This document shows positions 8,448-16,657 of a stretch of 64,000 nucleotides of DNA, in pieces. Origin of the DNA: JAAZBA01 sp964461815. GTDB lineage: Bacteria; Bacillota; Clostridia; Oscillospirales; QAMX01. The position numbers were made by a program, and so were the translations under genes. How positions within the stretch are numbered: the stretch's first letter is position 1; every line of letters begins with the position of its first letter. A model generated the notes under the pieces. It searched no databases, had not been told where the DNA came from, and saw only the letters and a list, made by a program, of their open reading frames with translations. Location of the stretch: positions 14,094 through 78,093 of the forward strand of contig CAYWVF010000010.1 of assembly GCA_964461815.1 (NCBI GenBank), read 5' to 3'.

Positions 8448-9230
8448 CTATTCTTCTTTTTCTTCTATGTATACTGCGGATTCAAGCTGCTGTACCTGTT
8501 CGTCATCAGCGTCAAGGAAAGAGAATCTTACGATCGAATATCCGGTAGCATTTACGGTTATCGTCACGTCACCTGATTCGGTAAGCACCTCAGGCTCGAT
8601 CGTAACTATATCGTCATCATTCTCCGTTACCTCTACCCTTGTTACCTCTCCGCCGATCTCAACATTGAACGTTCTTGTATCACCTATCTCTTCAAGTGTA
8701 CCCTCAAAGCCTGATATACCGTAAGGAGCTATTTCCACATTCCAGACATCCTTGCCGCCATAAGCAGGTGAAGAAATATTTTCATATCCCTCGCCGTTTA
8801 CACCGAAAAGACCTTCTGTAGCTTCGATATAATACTTCGTTCCGGCATCAAACATTCCGTCAAGACCCAATTCAAATATTGTTCCGTTTGTTTCGGGATC
8901 AGAAAAAATGTTGACATTATTATACTCTGTCTGGTTCGCTTCAAATACAAAGCTCTGGAACACTGTATCGTCATCATAATTATATATCGTAACGCTACCT
9001 TCTTCCAGCTTTATTGCCGGACGTTCAAAAATAAATCTGACAACATTGATACCGCACGGCATGACCTCTCCGTCTTCACAGATCGGCGTGTGCGTCACTT
9101 CACCTATCTCATTATCTCTGAACGACACCATCATTTGCAGCTGCGTAGCAGCCTCAGAGCTTGTACATCCGCTGAACAGCATTACAATGACTAATATCAA
9201 AGCTGTGATGATCGTCAATTTTCTCTTCAT
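8448..9230 (-). CDS. Predicted lipoprotein of unknown function
   Basis: The 260-residue protein starts with a basic N-terminus and a hydrophobic segment ending in the lipobox LFSGC, so it should be lipid-anchored on the outer face of the membrane. The mature part is acidic and probably all-beta. Its last third (GEVTRVEVTENDDDIVTIEP and onward) looks like an Ig-like or bacterial beta-sandwich domain. I do not recognise the family. I chose the ATG at 9230 with AGGA upstream; an ATG six codons earlier overlaps the pfkB stop. It is the last gene of the polyol-dehydrogenase operon, 17 bp after pfkB. Confidence 0.7.
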   Translation of the reverse strand: MKRKLTIITALILVIVMLFSGCTSSEAATQLQMMVSFRDNEIGEVTHTPICEDGEVMPCGINVVRFIFERPAIKLEEGSVTIYNYDDDTVFQSFVFEANQTEYNNVNIFSDPETNGTIFELGLDGMFDAGTKYYIEATEGLFGVNGEGYENISSPAYGGKDVWNVEIAPYGISGFEGTLEEIGDTRTFNVEIGGEVTRVEVTENDDDIVTIEPEVLTESGDVTITVNATGYSIVRFSFLDADDEQVQQLESAVYIEEKEE

Positions 9231-9247
9231 TTTGTTCCTGCTTCCCA

Positions 9248-10207
9248 TTACTTTTCTAAGTATTTTTCTTCTTCATCCATGAATTTGAGTATCTCTTCCA
9301 TAGACTTGATACCTGTGGAAGCGCCCTGTGCCATTACGCAGTGTGTGCCAACGGCATTTGCATATTTTGCACACTTTTCAAGCTCCCAGCCCTGGCTGAG
9401 ACCTGCAAGGAAGCCTGAGCAGAAGGAGTCACCTGCACCTGTCGTATCAACAGCCTTGATACGGTTATATGTCGGAACCTGCAGAACCACACCTTCCTTT
9501 GTCTTGATATAGCAGCCCTTTTTACCTACCTTAAGAACAATTACCTTCGGGCCCATCGTAAGGAACTTATCGCAGATATCCTCAACCTCTGTAAGTCCAC
9601 CTGACAGCGGCACAGCCTCTTCATAGCTCGGCATAAAGTAGTCGATATAAGGCATACTCGGTCCTACAAGCTCCATCCAACGGCCTTTAGAATCCCAGCA
9701 TACGTCGTAAGCTGTTGTCTTACCCATTTCCTTACACTTTTTGAGGAACAGCGCACAATCCTCACCATCAAATGACGGCAAGAGCATTCCGCCCGTTACA
9801 AATACGATATTCGTCTTTGCAATAACATCGTAATTTACATCTTTTTCTCTGAATACACCGTTTGCACCCGGGCAATGGATAAATGAACGCTCACCATCCG
9901 GGCTGATAAGTGCAAGAGATGCAGATGTTCCCTTCTCTGTTGTTACAGACAGGCCCTCTGTTGCAACGCCCTTTGCCTCGAGCTCGCTAGCCATAAATCT
10001 TCCGAATCCGTCATCACCGATCATACCGAGGACTGCGGATTTAAGTCCCATCTTAGATACATTGATCGCACACGTTGCAGCATTACCGCCTGTATAGAGA
10101 CCAATACTGTCGCAAAGATCAAGCTTTCCTTTCTCAGGCAGAGCTGTTACAGGCTTTGCCATTGCATCTGCTACCAAAATACCTACGCTTACTACATCAT
10201 ACATCAT
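9248..10207 (-). CDS. PfkB-family carbohydrate kinase
   Basis: This is a ribokinase-fold sugar kinase of 319 residues. The N-terminal signature includes GGNAA (40-44). The C-terminal signature DTTGAGDSF (254-262) carries the catalytic base D260 and the anion hole. The substrate cannot be read from the sequence. The operon order (polyol dehydrogenase, jelly-roll-like protein, this kinase, lipoprotein) suggests it phosphorylates the keto-sugar product of the dehydrogenase, or a related sugar. It starts 21 bp after the upstream gene. Confidence 0.88.
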   Translation of the reverse strand: MMYDVVSVGILVADAMAKPVTALPEKGKLDLCDSIGLYTGGNAATCAINVSKMGLKSAVLGMIGDDGFGRFMASELEAKGVATEGLSVTTEKGTSASLALISPDGERSFIHCPGANGVFREKDVNYDVIAKTNIVFVTGGMLLPSFDGEDCALFLKKCKEMGKTTAYDVCWDSKGRWMELVGPSMPYIDYFMPSYEEAVPLSGGLTEVEDICDKFLTMGPKVIVLKVGKKGCYIKTKEGVVLQVPTYNRIKAVDTTGAGDSFCSGFLAGLSQGWELEKCAKYANAVGTHCVMAQGASTGIKSMEEILKFMDEEEKYLEK

Positions 10208-10228
10208 TTATTTACCTCCAAATATAAT

Positions 10229-10852
10229 CTAAAACTCGGGAGTATAGTTAGTTTCTGCTTCTTTCCACGTTGGTCTGTATACCTTAAAATCACGAAATGC
10301 GATCTGACTGCAATACGTGCCAAGTCCTACACGACCGCATTCCGGATCATTTATCGGATCATCCTCACTTAAGATCACGATCACATTACCGTCAACGGCA
10401 ATGAAGCTCTGTCCGCCAATGATACCTGCATTTATATGGTATTCCACACCCGGTTCAGCTCTGAAAGCCTGAGACAAGGCACGTGGACTGCATTGCGGAT
10501 ATCTCTCGATACCTGTATAGCTATGCCACCAACCGTTTATGCCTGCAATGTAGCCTACATCAGCGTCTCCGACTTCGAAATTCCACCCCTTTGCACGCCA
10601 CGTACAGTTCATATCATTTGAACACGGAGGTATTATCATGCCGTAAAAATCCAGCATAACATCACCGTCAAAGCATTGCTTCGTATAAATAATGCCTCCC
10701 GCATTGCCTCTGTAGATGCCTGTCAGAACTCCGTTTTCGGCTTTCCACTCGCCACCTGTGATCTCCCAATTTCTTTCCCATCCATCGAAAAAAGTGTCAT
10801 GGAATAGCAGTGTACTCTGATCTATAAGTATTTCCTTGTCTACAACTATCAT
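10229..10852 (-). CDS. Jelly-roll/LamG-like protein of unknown function
   Basis: I do not recognise a named family with certainty. The 207-residue protein is rich in Trp, Gly and aromatic residues, with a pattern of short beta strands (for example FFDGWERNW, GGEWKAENGVLTG, FIAVDGNVIVI). This resembles concanavalin-like jelly-roll domains of the DUF1961/DUF1080 type that bind or cleave sugars. It has no signal peptide or membrane segment. It sits 3 bp downstream of the polyol dehydrogenase and 21 bp upstream of the PfkB kinase, which supports a role in the same sugar pathway. Confidence 0.6.
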   Translation of the reverse strand: MIVVDKEILIDQSTLLFHDTFFDGWERNWEITGGEWKAENGVLTGIYRGNAGGIIYTKQCFDGDVMLDFYGMIIPPCSNDMNCTWRAKGWNFEVGDADVGYIAGINGWWHSYTGIERYPQCSPRALSQAFRAEPGVEYHINAGIIGGQSFIAVDGNVIVILSEDDPINDPECGRVGLGTYCSQIAFRDFKVYRPTWKEAETNYTPEF

Positions 10853-10855
10853 ATT

Positions 10856-12097
10856 TTACGGGATCAGCTTCGGGCGAAGAACATCACGCTTCAGATCCTC
10901 AGCCTTAGCAAGAAGGTCTTCCATCGTTGCGCCGGACTTTATCATATCATAATATGTCTTTACATAACCTGCTGCAAGGCTGTCATCACTCAGCTCCATG
11001 TGGTTTTTGATAACATTTTCCACACCACCGTCTTTTATCATTGACTGGATATAGTCTGAGCCTTCGTCATTATCTGTATTAAAGAACATACCTGCCGCAG
11101 CACCGAGTGCAATATATACGCAGCCACAGCCCTCGCTCTCAGCCAGCTTTAACGCACCTGCAAAGCGGTCTGATGATGAAAGCTTACGCTTTGTATCCTT
11201 ACCGACTCTTGCTACAGTATCACCCAACGCACGATTTCCGAAACGAAGCACAAGATCCTCTATATGCTCTGCCAGGTTCTCGAGTGGGAATTTGAAATGC
11301 TTTGACATAGCAAGTGCAGACTCTGTCATGGCTCTCTGAGCGATGAGCTTTGTGATCGGGTCTGATATTGACTGCCAGATATATTCCTTATTATTGAGCA
11401 TTCCAAGGTAAGCTGTAAGAGCATGACCCATATTATGTAAATAGAGCTTACGTCTGATATAGAATTCAAACGGAGTATACGGATGCAGTCCGGGGATATC
11501 GGGATATTCGCCCTTCCATGCAGCAGCATCGACCGGGAGCTGGCAGTATTCCTCAACACATACTCTCAGCATATCGCCCTTACGCATCTCATCAGTCATA
11601 ACAGGTACCATTCTGCCGATAGATGCCTCTACAAGACCTGTTGTCTTATCGAATATTGCGATCTCTTCTTCTGTAAGTGTCTCCGTGATAAGCTTACGCA
11701 TAAGCTTGTCTGCATCTATAAGATTCTCGCAAATAACTATATTAAACGGAGTCATGTTGCCCTCTGCCCAGCGCTTTTTAAGGCCGGCTGTGATAAGAGG
11801 AACTATTCTCGGCATTATGTTAACACCTACTGCTGTAGCCATAGCATCAGCTGCTGCTATTGTATTGATAACAGCATCCTTATCCGCACCATTGACACCG
11901 CTTACATTCTTGATTATCTCATCACGGCTGCCGTTGCTGGATACGATCTCAACAGGATACTGACGCAGCTCATTCAGAGCATCGATCACCTGCATATTGA
12001 CATCTACGAATTTTACCTCATAGCCTGCCTTTGAGAATAACGCACCTATAAAACCTCTGCCGATATTTCCGGCACCGTACTGTACAAATGTTTTCAT
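10856..12097 (-). CDS. Mannitol dehydrogenase-family oxidoreductase (MtlD-like)
   Basis: The 413-residue protein belongs to the polyol-specific long-chain dehydrogenases (mannitol-1-phosphate 5-dehydrogenase, fructuronate or altronate reductases). The N-terminus has the dinucleotide motif GAGNIGRG (8-15). The family active-site set K217, N222 and H225 is intact in RRKLYLHNMGHA. It would interconvert a sugar alcohol or its phosphate with the keto form using NAD(H). It lacks neighbouring PTS genes, so mannitol-1-phosphate is not assured. AAGGAAGG precedes the ATG. It leads a four-gene operon and is divergent from the kinase at 12204. Confidence 0.82.
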   Translation of the reverse strand: MKTFVQYGAGNIGRGFIGALFSKAGYEVKFVDVNMQVIDALNELRQYPVEIVSSNGSRDEIIKNVSGVNGADKDAVINTIAAADAMATAVGVNIMPRIVPLITAGLKKRWAEGNMTPFNIVICENLIDADKLMRKLITETLTEEEIAIFDKTTGLVEASIGRMVPVMTDEMRKGDMLRVCVEEYCQLPVDAAAWKGEYPDIPGLHPYTPFEFYIRRKLYLHNMGHALTAYLGMLNNKEYIWQSISDPITKLIAQRAMTESALAMSKHFKFPLENLAEHIEDLVLRFGNRALGDTVARVGKDTKRKLSSSDRFAGALKLAESEGCGCVYIALGAAAGMFFNTDNDEGSDYIQSMIKDGGVENVIKNHMELSDDSLAAGYVKTYYDMIKSGATMEDLLAKAEDLKRDVLRPKLIP

Positions 12098-12137
12098 TGT
12101 CTTTTACCTTCCTTATATCGTTTTATATATTAAACAC

Positions 12138-12166
12138 TTGACTTTACTGAAAAAAAAATATACAAT
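12138..12166 (+). promoter_or_regulatory. Promoter of the pyridoxal-type kinase gene
   Basis: TTGACT (12138-12143) and TACAAT (12161-12166) are spaced by 17 bp, upstream of the gene at 12204. The spacer contains a nine-base A run. Confidence 0.6.
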
Positions 12167-12203
12167 AAATTAAAACACATCTTTTGAAAGGAACGTCCTT
12201 TAT

Positions 12204-13031
12204 ATGACAAAAAGAGTTGCCGCAATCCATGACCTTGCAGGAATTGGACGCTGCTCACTTACAGCTATAATCCCGGTCATCTCCGCAATGGGTATTCAAT
12301 GCTGCCCTGTACCTACCGCCATTCTTTCTACTCATACAGGCGGCTATACCGGCTTCAGCTTCCTCGATATGACCGACGAATTAAAAAAATACATTGCTCA
12401 CTGGAAAGAGCTTAACGAAAAGTTCGATGCAATATATACCGGTTTTCTCGGTTCTGCCGCTCAGATAAGTCTTGTTAATGACTTTATCACTGATTTCAAT
12501 CACGACTCATGTCTTCTTATGGTCGACCCCGTTCTCGGAGATAACGGTAAAGCTTATGCTACCTGCGACGCTGTACTGTGCGGTAAAATGTGTGAGCTTG
12601 CAAAGCGAGCATACATTATGACACCCAATCTTACCGAGGCGGCTATATTGCTTGGCAAGGATTACAACAGCGCACCGTCCGATGAGGAGGGGCTTGAAAA
12701 ATGGCTTCGCCAACTCAGCGCTCTCGGTCCGGAGCAAATAGTTCTGACAGGTCTCAACAATGGCCCTGATAAGCTCACGGTAGCCGTTTATGACAGGTCT
12801 GTAGGCTCCGCACAATTTCTTTACGGAGAGCGTGTCGGCGGAGATTATCCCGGCACCGGAGATATATTTACAAGTGTTCTTCTCGGCGGTCTGCTTAATG
12901 GAAATACTCTTTCCGACAGCGCACGTAAAGCAATGGATTTCGTCCGCGACTGTGTTAAGTATACTTACGACATGAAGACCACCGTCCGTGAGGGACTTTT
13001 ACTTGAACCTATGCTCAAGCTTTTGATGTGA
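12204..13031 (+). CDS. Pyridoxal/pyridoxamine kinase-like protein
   Basis: The 275-residue ribokinase-superfamily protein is close to the PdxK/PdxY and ThiD group, which phosphorylates vitamin B6 vitamers at the 5'-hydroxyl. Features seen are the N-terminal HDLAGIGRCSL segment, VDPVLGDNG (107-115), and the GTGD active-site motif (217-220) with catalytic D220. Vitamin B6 kinase is the best reading; hydroxymethylpyrimidine kinase is the main alternative. GAAAGGA precedes the ATG. It is a single gene divergent from the mtlD-like operon. Confidence 0.82.
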   Translation: MTKRVAAIHDLAGIGRCSLTAIIPVISAMGIQCCPVPTAILSTHTGGYTGFSFLDMTDELKKYIAHWKELNEKFDAIYTGFLGSAAQISLVNDFITDFNHDSCLLMVDPVLGDNGKAYATCDAVLCGKMCELAKRAYIMTPNLTEAAILLGKDYNSAPSDEEGLEKWLRQLSALGPEQIVLTGLNNGPDKLTVAVYDRSVGSAQFLYGERVGGDYPGTGDIFTSVLLGGLLNGNTLSDSARKAMDFVRDCVKYTYDMKTTVREGLLLEPMLKLLM

Positions 13032-13109
13032 CTCTTCATGCAATTGATCGTACATATCTATTATATCTCTGAATTATAAATTTTGCAATGCTTTTTTCAT
13101 TTTTCTCTG

Positions 13110-13685
13110 TCACAGAATAATTTCTTCAATATTTTTTATTATCGAAATATCCGCTCTGTCTGAGACTTGAAATTCACGTATTGCTCCGCAGTTTTCGCAG
13201 CAAAGCACCACCTTGTTTTCGTGAGTGCTCAGAGTAAAGCTTGCAGAGCCGCAGGCACAACCTATGCATTTATTTTTTGCTTTTTCTATAAATAAAGCTA
13301 TTGCTTCCTCTAACAGCTTTTCTGCGTGCACACTTACAAGCTCCGATAGATATGACATTATCTCCTCAGCCGTTATAGCATATTCACCTATATCGGAAAA
13401 TGCAACGGTACAGCACTCTGTCTGCGACCTCGGGCATAGTAAAGCTATAAAGCGCAGTCTTATCAGCTCCGAAAAAATAATATCTGCCTCATGAAATATA
13501 CCGCATACGCTGCATGGATATTTTACAGTCAATACTCCATCATAAAGCTCTGCTTTAAGCAATGAATATCCGCAAACACAGCTGCAATCGAGAGTATCTA
13601 CAGAAAATACCGAGCAGCCTGCTCCAACAGCCTTTCCGCATTGTGGGCATTCATATGAAAAGCTCAAAAAAGGCTCAGTGACCAT
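13110..13685 (-). CDS. Cys-rich putative zinc-binding protein
   Basis: This is an unrecognised protein of 191 residues from the ATG at 13685. It has several zinc-ribbon-like pairs: CPQC near the N-terminus, CSCVCG, CSVCG, CIGCACG and CENCG near the C-terminus. The central region is helical. A TTG two codons upstream is an alternative start: AGGAGG lies 5 bp before the TTG and 11 bp before the ATG. It has no membrane segment. It is a stand-alone gene between the kinase (convergent) and the glycosylase terminator. Confidence 0.6.
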   Translation of the reverse strand: MVTEPFLSFSYECPQCGKAVGAGCSVFSVDTLDCSCVCGYSLLKAELYDGVLTVKYPCSVCGIFHEADIIFSELIRLRFIALLCPRSQTECCTVAFSDIGEYAITAEEIMSYLSELVSVHAEKLLEEAIALFIEKAKNKCIGCACGSASFTLSTHENKVVLCCENCGAIREFQVSDRADISIIKNIEEIIL

Positions 13686-13770
13686 AATCAAAACCGCCTC
13701 CTGTTGTTTTAGCCGTTATGATGTAGTATATGTTTTTGCTGCATGTACAATTGACCATTCTCAAATATAA

Positions 13771-13802
13771 AATTTACCGATCAGATCACTGATCGGTAAA
13801 TT
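13771..13802 (-). terminator. Terminator of the ogg-like gene
   Basis: A perfect 14-bp stem (13771-13784 with 13789-13802) and a 4-nt loop lie 5 bp beyond the glycosylase stop. On the minus strand TTATATTT follows, so the T tract is weak. Confidence 0.7.
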
Positions 13803-13807
13803 CGAAA

Positions 13808-14626
13808 TCATTCGCTAAGCTTAGTTATATATGAATGGTAATATATGTACTGCTGTGCAACACCTGCATATTCACCGAATGCTTTTTCGGGATCGAAGCC
13901 TTTGCCAAAGCTCTTTTCGACCGCACGCTTCATCCAAATATCTACCGGGAATGCATCAAGCTTGTGCAACCCAAACAACAGCACACATGATGCGACCTTT
14001 TCGCCTACTCCGTTGAGCTTTTTTAATTCCGCTTTAGCGTCCTTTGTATCGAGCTTTCTGATTTTTTCCAGATTGAGTTCGCCGCTTGCTACCTTTCTCG
14101 CAGCATTTATAATATACGGTGCTCTATAGCCGGATCTCAACGGTGCAAGTTCCTCCTCTGTCAGCTCTGCTATGCGCTGTGCCGACGGGAACGAATAAAA
14201 GCACTCATTTTCAAGCTCAAGCCTATCACCATATAGCAGACACAGCTTTGAGATTATACCCTTTATTCGAGGAATATTATTGCATTGAGATATGATAAAT
14301 GAGCATAACGCTTCCCACGGCTCCTGATTGAGTATCCTGATGCCGCTTCCAAAGCCGATAACGAGCTTCATATAGTCGTCTATTGCAACTTTTTTGCATA
14401 TTTCCTCGTAATCTCTTTCCAGATCGAGGTAGTTTGTGATATATTTCGCCGCATTACTGTCTGACGATGTTATTTTCATTTTATCCTTTTCATGTTCAAG
14501 CTTATATACGCTGTTTCCTGTAACACCCGTGTATGATCTATCTTCATTCATTCTCCATCTAAAGCATTGACCGCATTCAAAGGTCTGTTCAAGAGAAAAA
14601 TTCATCGGTACACTAATAGTTTCCAT
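13808..14626 (-). CDS. 8-oxoguanine DNA glycosylase (Ogg1-type)
   Basis: The 272-residue protein removes oxidised guanine from DNA by base excision. It has the Ogg1 N-terminal domain (QTFECGQCFRW) and a helix-hairpin-helix domain with LNGVGEKVASC. K210 there corresponds to the catalytic Schiff-base lysine, and D229 in PVDIW to the activating aspartate. The presence of the N-terminal domain separates it from AlkA and MutY-type enzymes. The gene is divergent from the DUF6062 gene. Confidence 0.92.
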   Translation of the reverse strand: METISVPMNFSLEQTFECGQCFRWRMNEDRSYTGVTGNSVYKLEHEKDKMKITSSDSNAAKYITNYLDLERDYEEICKKVAIDDYMKLVIGFGSGIRILNQEPWEALCSFIISQCNNIPRIKGIISKLCLLYGDRLELENECFYSFPSAQRIAELTEEELAPLRSGYRAPYIINAARKVASGELNLEKIRKLDTKDAKAELKKLNGVGEKVASCVLLFGLHKLDAFPVDIWMKRAVEKSFGKGFDPEKAFGEYAGVAQQYIYYHSYITKLSE

Positions 14627-14683
14627 CTGTTGTCCCCTATATCTTTTTCCTCATTATACACCATTTGAAAGGAGTTTTCAATA

Positions 14684-15400
14684 ATGAAAGAAACCATTTA
14701 TACAATACCCATAAACGAAAGCTTTGAAAAGAAATGCGGATGTCCTCTCTGTCTCCTGCATGATGACCTTGAAAGAAACTCTCTTGATTACATAATGGGT
14801 GCAGCCATGATGGAGCCCGACGTTCGAGAAAACAGTAATAAGCGTGGATTCTGTTCAAAGCATTATGCCGATATGCTTGCAATGAAGAACAGGCTCAGCC
14901 TCGCATTGACAGTTGAGAGTCGCCTCGGTGAGCTTAAGAAAATACTTTCTCAAAACCTGAAAAAGCCTTTTTCCAAGGACGTCGATATGAAAAAAGTTCC
15001 TTCTCTGCTTTCCGACACATCCTCCGGCTGTTTTGTCTGCGAACGCATTGAAAGCTTTATGCTGCAATACTATAAAAACGTGATCTATATGTGGAAAAAC
15101 GACGCTGCCTTCAGAAGTGATAAGTTTTCACAGCAGCCGTATTTCTGTCTAAAGCATACATCTATACTTCTCGAGCATGGTGCAAATGAACTGTCCAAAA
15201 AGGATTATACCTCATTTTCTGAGGAGCTTGTCGCTATCACTAACAGATATCTTGACAAAATATCAAATGATGTTTCGACATTTTGTAAGAGCTTTGACTA
15301 CAGAAATGCCGGAACAGATATAGGTGATGCGAAAACGTCGGTAGAACGTGCTGTAGTATTTCTGTCAGGTACAACACGTGAACTGGACGAGCATAAATAA
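14684..15400 (+). CDS. DUF6062-type Cys/His-rich protein
   Basis: This 238-residue protein of unknown function matches the family I know as DUF6062, common in Clostridia. It has two repeated metal-ligand sets. The first is C20-x2-C23 followed by FCSKH (C57, H60); the second is C116-x2-C119 followed by FCLKH (C155, H158). The spacing indicates an internal duplication. The pattern suggests zinc or Fe-S binding. The GGAG ribosome site lies in the loop of a short potential hairpin (14665-14681). Confidence 0.8.
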   Translation: MKETIYTIPINESFEKKCGCPLCLLHDDLERNSLDYIMGAAMMEPDVRENSNKRGFCSKHYADMLAMKNRLSLALTVESRLGELKKILSQNLKKPFSKDVDMKKVPSLLSDTSSGCFVCERIESFMLQYYKNVIYMWKNDAAFRSDKFSQQPYFCLKHTSILLEHGANELSKKDYTSFSEELVAITNRYLDKISNDVSTFCKSFDYRNAGTDIGDAKTSVERAVVFLSGTTRELDEHK

Positions 15401-15414
15401 TTTTAAAAAAAGAC

Positions 15415-15443
15415 TTGACAAACGGCTGAAAATGGTGTAGAAT
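15415..15443 (+). promoter_or_regulatory. Promoter of tRNA-Ser
   Basis: TTGACA (15415-15420) and TAGAAT (15438-15443) with a 17-bp spacer lie 27 bp before the tRNA 5' end. Confidence 0.75.
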
Positions 15444-15469
15444 AATAAAGCTGTTGAGCGCGAAGTCAT

Positions 15470-15561
15470 GGAGAGATGGCTGAGCTGGTCTAAGGCGCAC
15501 GACTGGAAATCGTGTGAACCCTATAAAGGTTCCGAGGGTTCGAATCCCTCTCTCTCCGCCA
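15470..15561 (+). tRNA. tRNA-Ser (GGA)
   Basis: This is a class II tRNA of 92 nt with the 3' CCA encoded. The acceptor stem pairs 15470-15476 (GGAGAGA) with 15551-15557. The anticodon loop CTGGAAA gives GGA, reading UCC/UCU. The long variable arm has a GAACC/GGTTC stem, and the T loop is TTCGAAT. Confidence 0.96.
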
Positions 15562-15562
15562 T

Positions 15563-15605
15563 AAAAGAAACAACCTTTGTCTATCGGACAAAGGTTGTTT
15601 CTTTT
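15563..15605 (+). terminator. Terminator of tRNA-Ser
   Basis: A perfect 19-bp stem (15563-15581 with 15587-15605), a 5-nt loop and a T run (CTTTTT) start directly after the CCA end. Confidence 0.9.
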
Positions 15606-15610
15606 TAACT

Positions 15611-15700
15611 AAATCCGTCCTTGCGAACGGGATAAATCCACCTACAGTGAATGAAACCACTTTGTGATGAAATCCGACTTTGTTGGAAGATGGACGGATT
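15611..15700. repeat. Multi-branched hairpin repeat element (degenerate)
   Basis: An outer 9-bp stem (15612-15620 with 15692-15700) encloses several mini-hairpins with three-base loops. Examples are CAC-TTT-GTG near 15658-15666 and CCGAC-TTT-GTTGG at 15674-15686, separated by AAATC or GAAA-type linkers. The pattern resembles nested-hairpin intergenic repeats I recall from gut Clostridia; I cannot confirm this without a search. It does not look coding. Confidence 0.45.
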
Positions 15701-15756
15701 AAATATGCACAAATTGCAGACTTGATTTCCGGCGGTACTGCAAAGAATGATCCGAA

Positions 15757-16158
15757 ATGAAACGTGTGGTCGTAATCAGATGTCCGTGAAGTGGCAAAAC
15801 GACCTTTGCGGAAAAGCTTAATAAACATACAGGTCTGCCGTTATATTACCTTGACGCTATCCGGCATAAGCCCGATAAAATGCATATTCCAAGAGAAAAA
15901 TTTGACCAAAGAATATCTGAAATTTTTGCAACTGACGAATGGATAATTGACGGTAATTATAGCCGAACAGTTGAAATTCGGCTCAAAGAATGTGATACAG
16001 TCATTCTCTTTGATTTGCCGACAGAGGTTTTCTTACAGGGAGCAACTGAACGACTTGGAAAAGGTCGGTATGATTTGCCGTGGTTAGAAACAGAATTTGA
16101 TCCGAAATTTGAACGCTTTATCAATAACAGGCTCTATGACAGTTTGGAAATGTCATAG
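15757..16158 (+). pseudogene. P-loop nucleotide kinase pseudogene (stop in Walker A, truncated end)
   Basis: This is the frame of an adenylate-kinase-like P-loop protein (the group often labelled 'DNA topology modulation protein'). From the ATG at 15757 it reads MKRVVVIRCP, then TGA, then SGKTTFAEKL. The TGA replaces the glycine codon (GGA) of the Walker A motif. The frame then stays open through the lid-like region ERLGKGRYDLPW to 16158. After FDPKFERFI the family sequence gives way to the arm of a hairpin and stops, so the C-terminus is also lost. With about 134 codons against a usual 165-185, it is broken at least twice. Homology is by memory of family motifs. Confidence 0.75.
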
Positions 16159-16166
16159 AGCCTGTT
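16126..16166. terminator. Perfect hairpin fused to the kinase pseudogene end
   Basis: A 16-bp perfect stem (16126-16141 with 16151-16166) and a 9-nt loop overlap the last codons of the pseudogene. The 3' side has only TTTGCATTCTT, a poor T tract. It may be a terminator or one end of a small repeat that replaced the original C-terminal codons. Confidence 0.45.
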
Positions 16167-16230
16167 TGCATTCTTAATGAGTTATTCATTTTCACACAGA
16201 GCACAAACCGTGAAATCGGCTTAATCGTAA

Positions 16231-16542
16231 TTATCGATTTTTCTTCGTAAAACACCTCGGATCAAAGCACTCGACCTGAATGGTTTTCATCATAGCTTTG
16301 AATGTGTCGATGTCAAAGTGTTCACCCATGCAGAAAACTTCATAATCCACGCCCGGATAGGATAAGAATAACCCTGTTTCTTTATAGCCGTTTCGAAGAT
16401 AAAAGGCTCGCCGTTTTTCACGTTGAACTCTGTTCGGTGCTGCATCATCTATCATTTCAAAATCTACCGTGTGAGTTTTGTCCGGGTATTTTTCCAATGA
16501 AAAAGCATCTTTGCAAGGATATTTGCCTACTCCCAAACGCAA
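16231..16542 (-). pseudogene. GNAT acetyltransferase fragment (5' truncated)
   Basis: The 103 codons correspond to the C-terminal half of a GNAT N-acetyltransferase. RRAFYLRNGYKETGLFL matches the typical motif-B segment, followed by GVDYEVFCMG and a C-terminal helix. Intact relatives are about 150-170 residues; the N-terminal half and most of the acetyl-CoA loop are missing. The frame has no ATG, only a TTG at 16542 without a visible ribosome site, and it runs back to an in-frame TGA about 45 bases further upstream. I read it as a decayed remnant, though a short expressed protein is not excluded. Confidence 0.6.
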
Positions 16543-16657
16543 CTTTTTCGTGTGATATGTTCTATATTTGATCTCACGATAACCTCCATATGATCATTTA
16601 TACCTGTTATCCTTACTCCGCTGTATTCCATGATATGCCGAATGATCACGTAAAAGC

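Noticed and set aside
8244..8576. Plus-strand frame running from the end of metK through the terminator
   Set aside because: It crosses a strong terminator hairpin, has no ribosome site and overlaps two real genes.
15490..15828. Minus-strand open frame across tRNA-Ser encoding an 'RRERDSNPR' protein
   Set aside because: This is the familiar spurious translation of a tRNA gene and its flank. It overlaps the tRNA and its terminator and has no ribosome site.
15757..16158. TGA read as glycine or selenocysteine in the kinase P-loop
   Set aside because: TGA ends several intact genes here (for example metK and the pyridoxal-type kinase), there is no SECIS-like element, and the C-terminus is also broken. 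A nonsense mutation is simpler.
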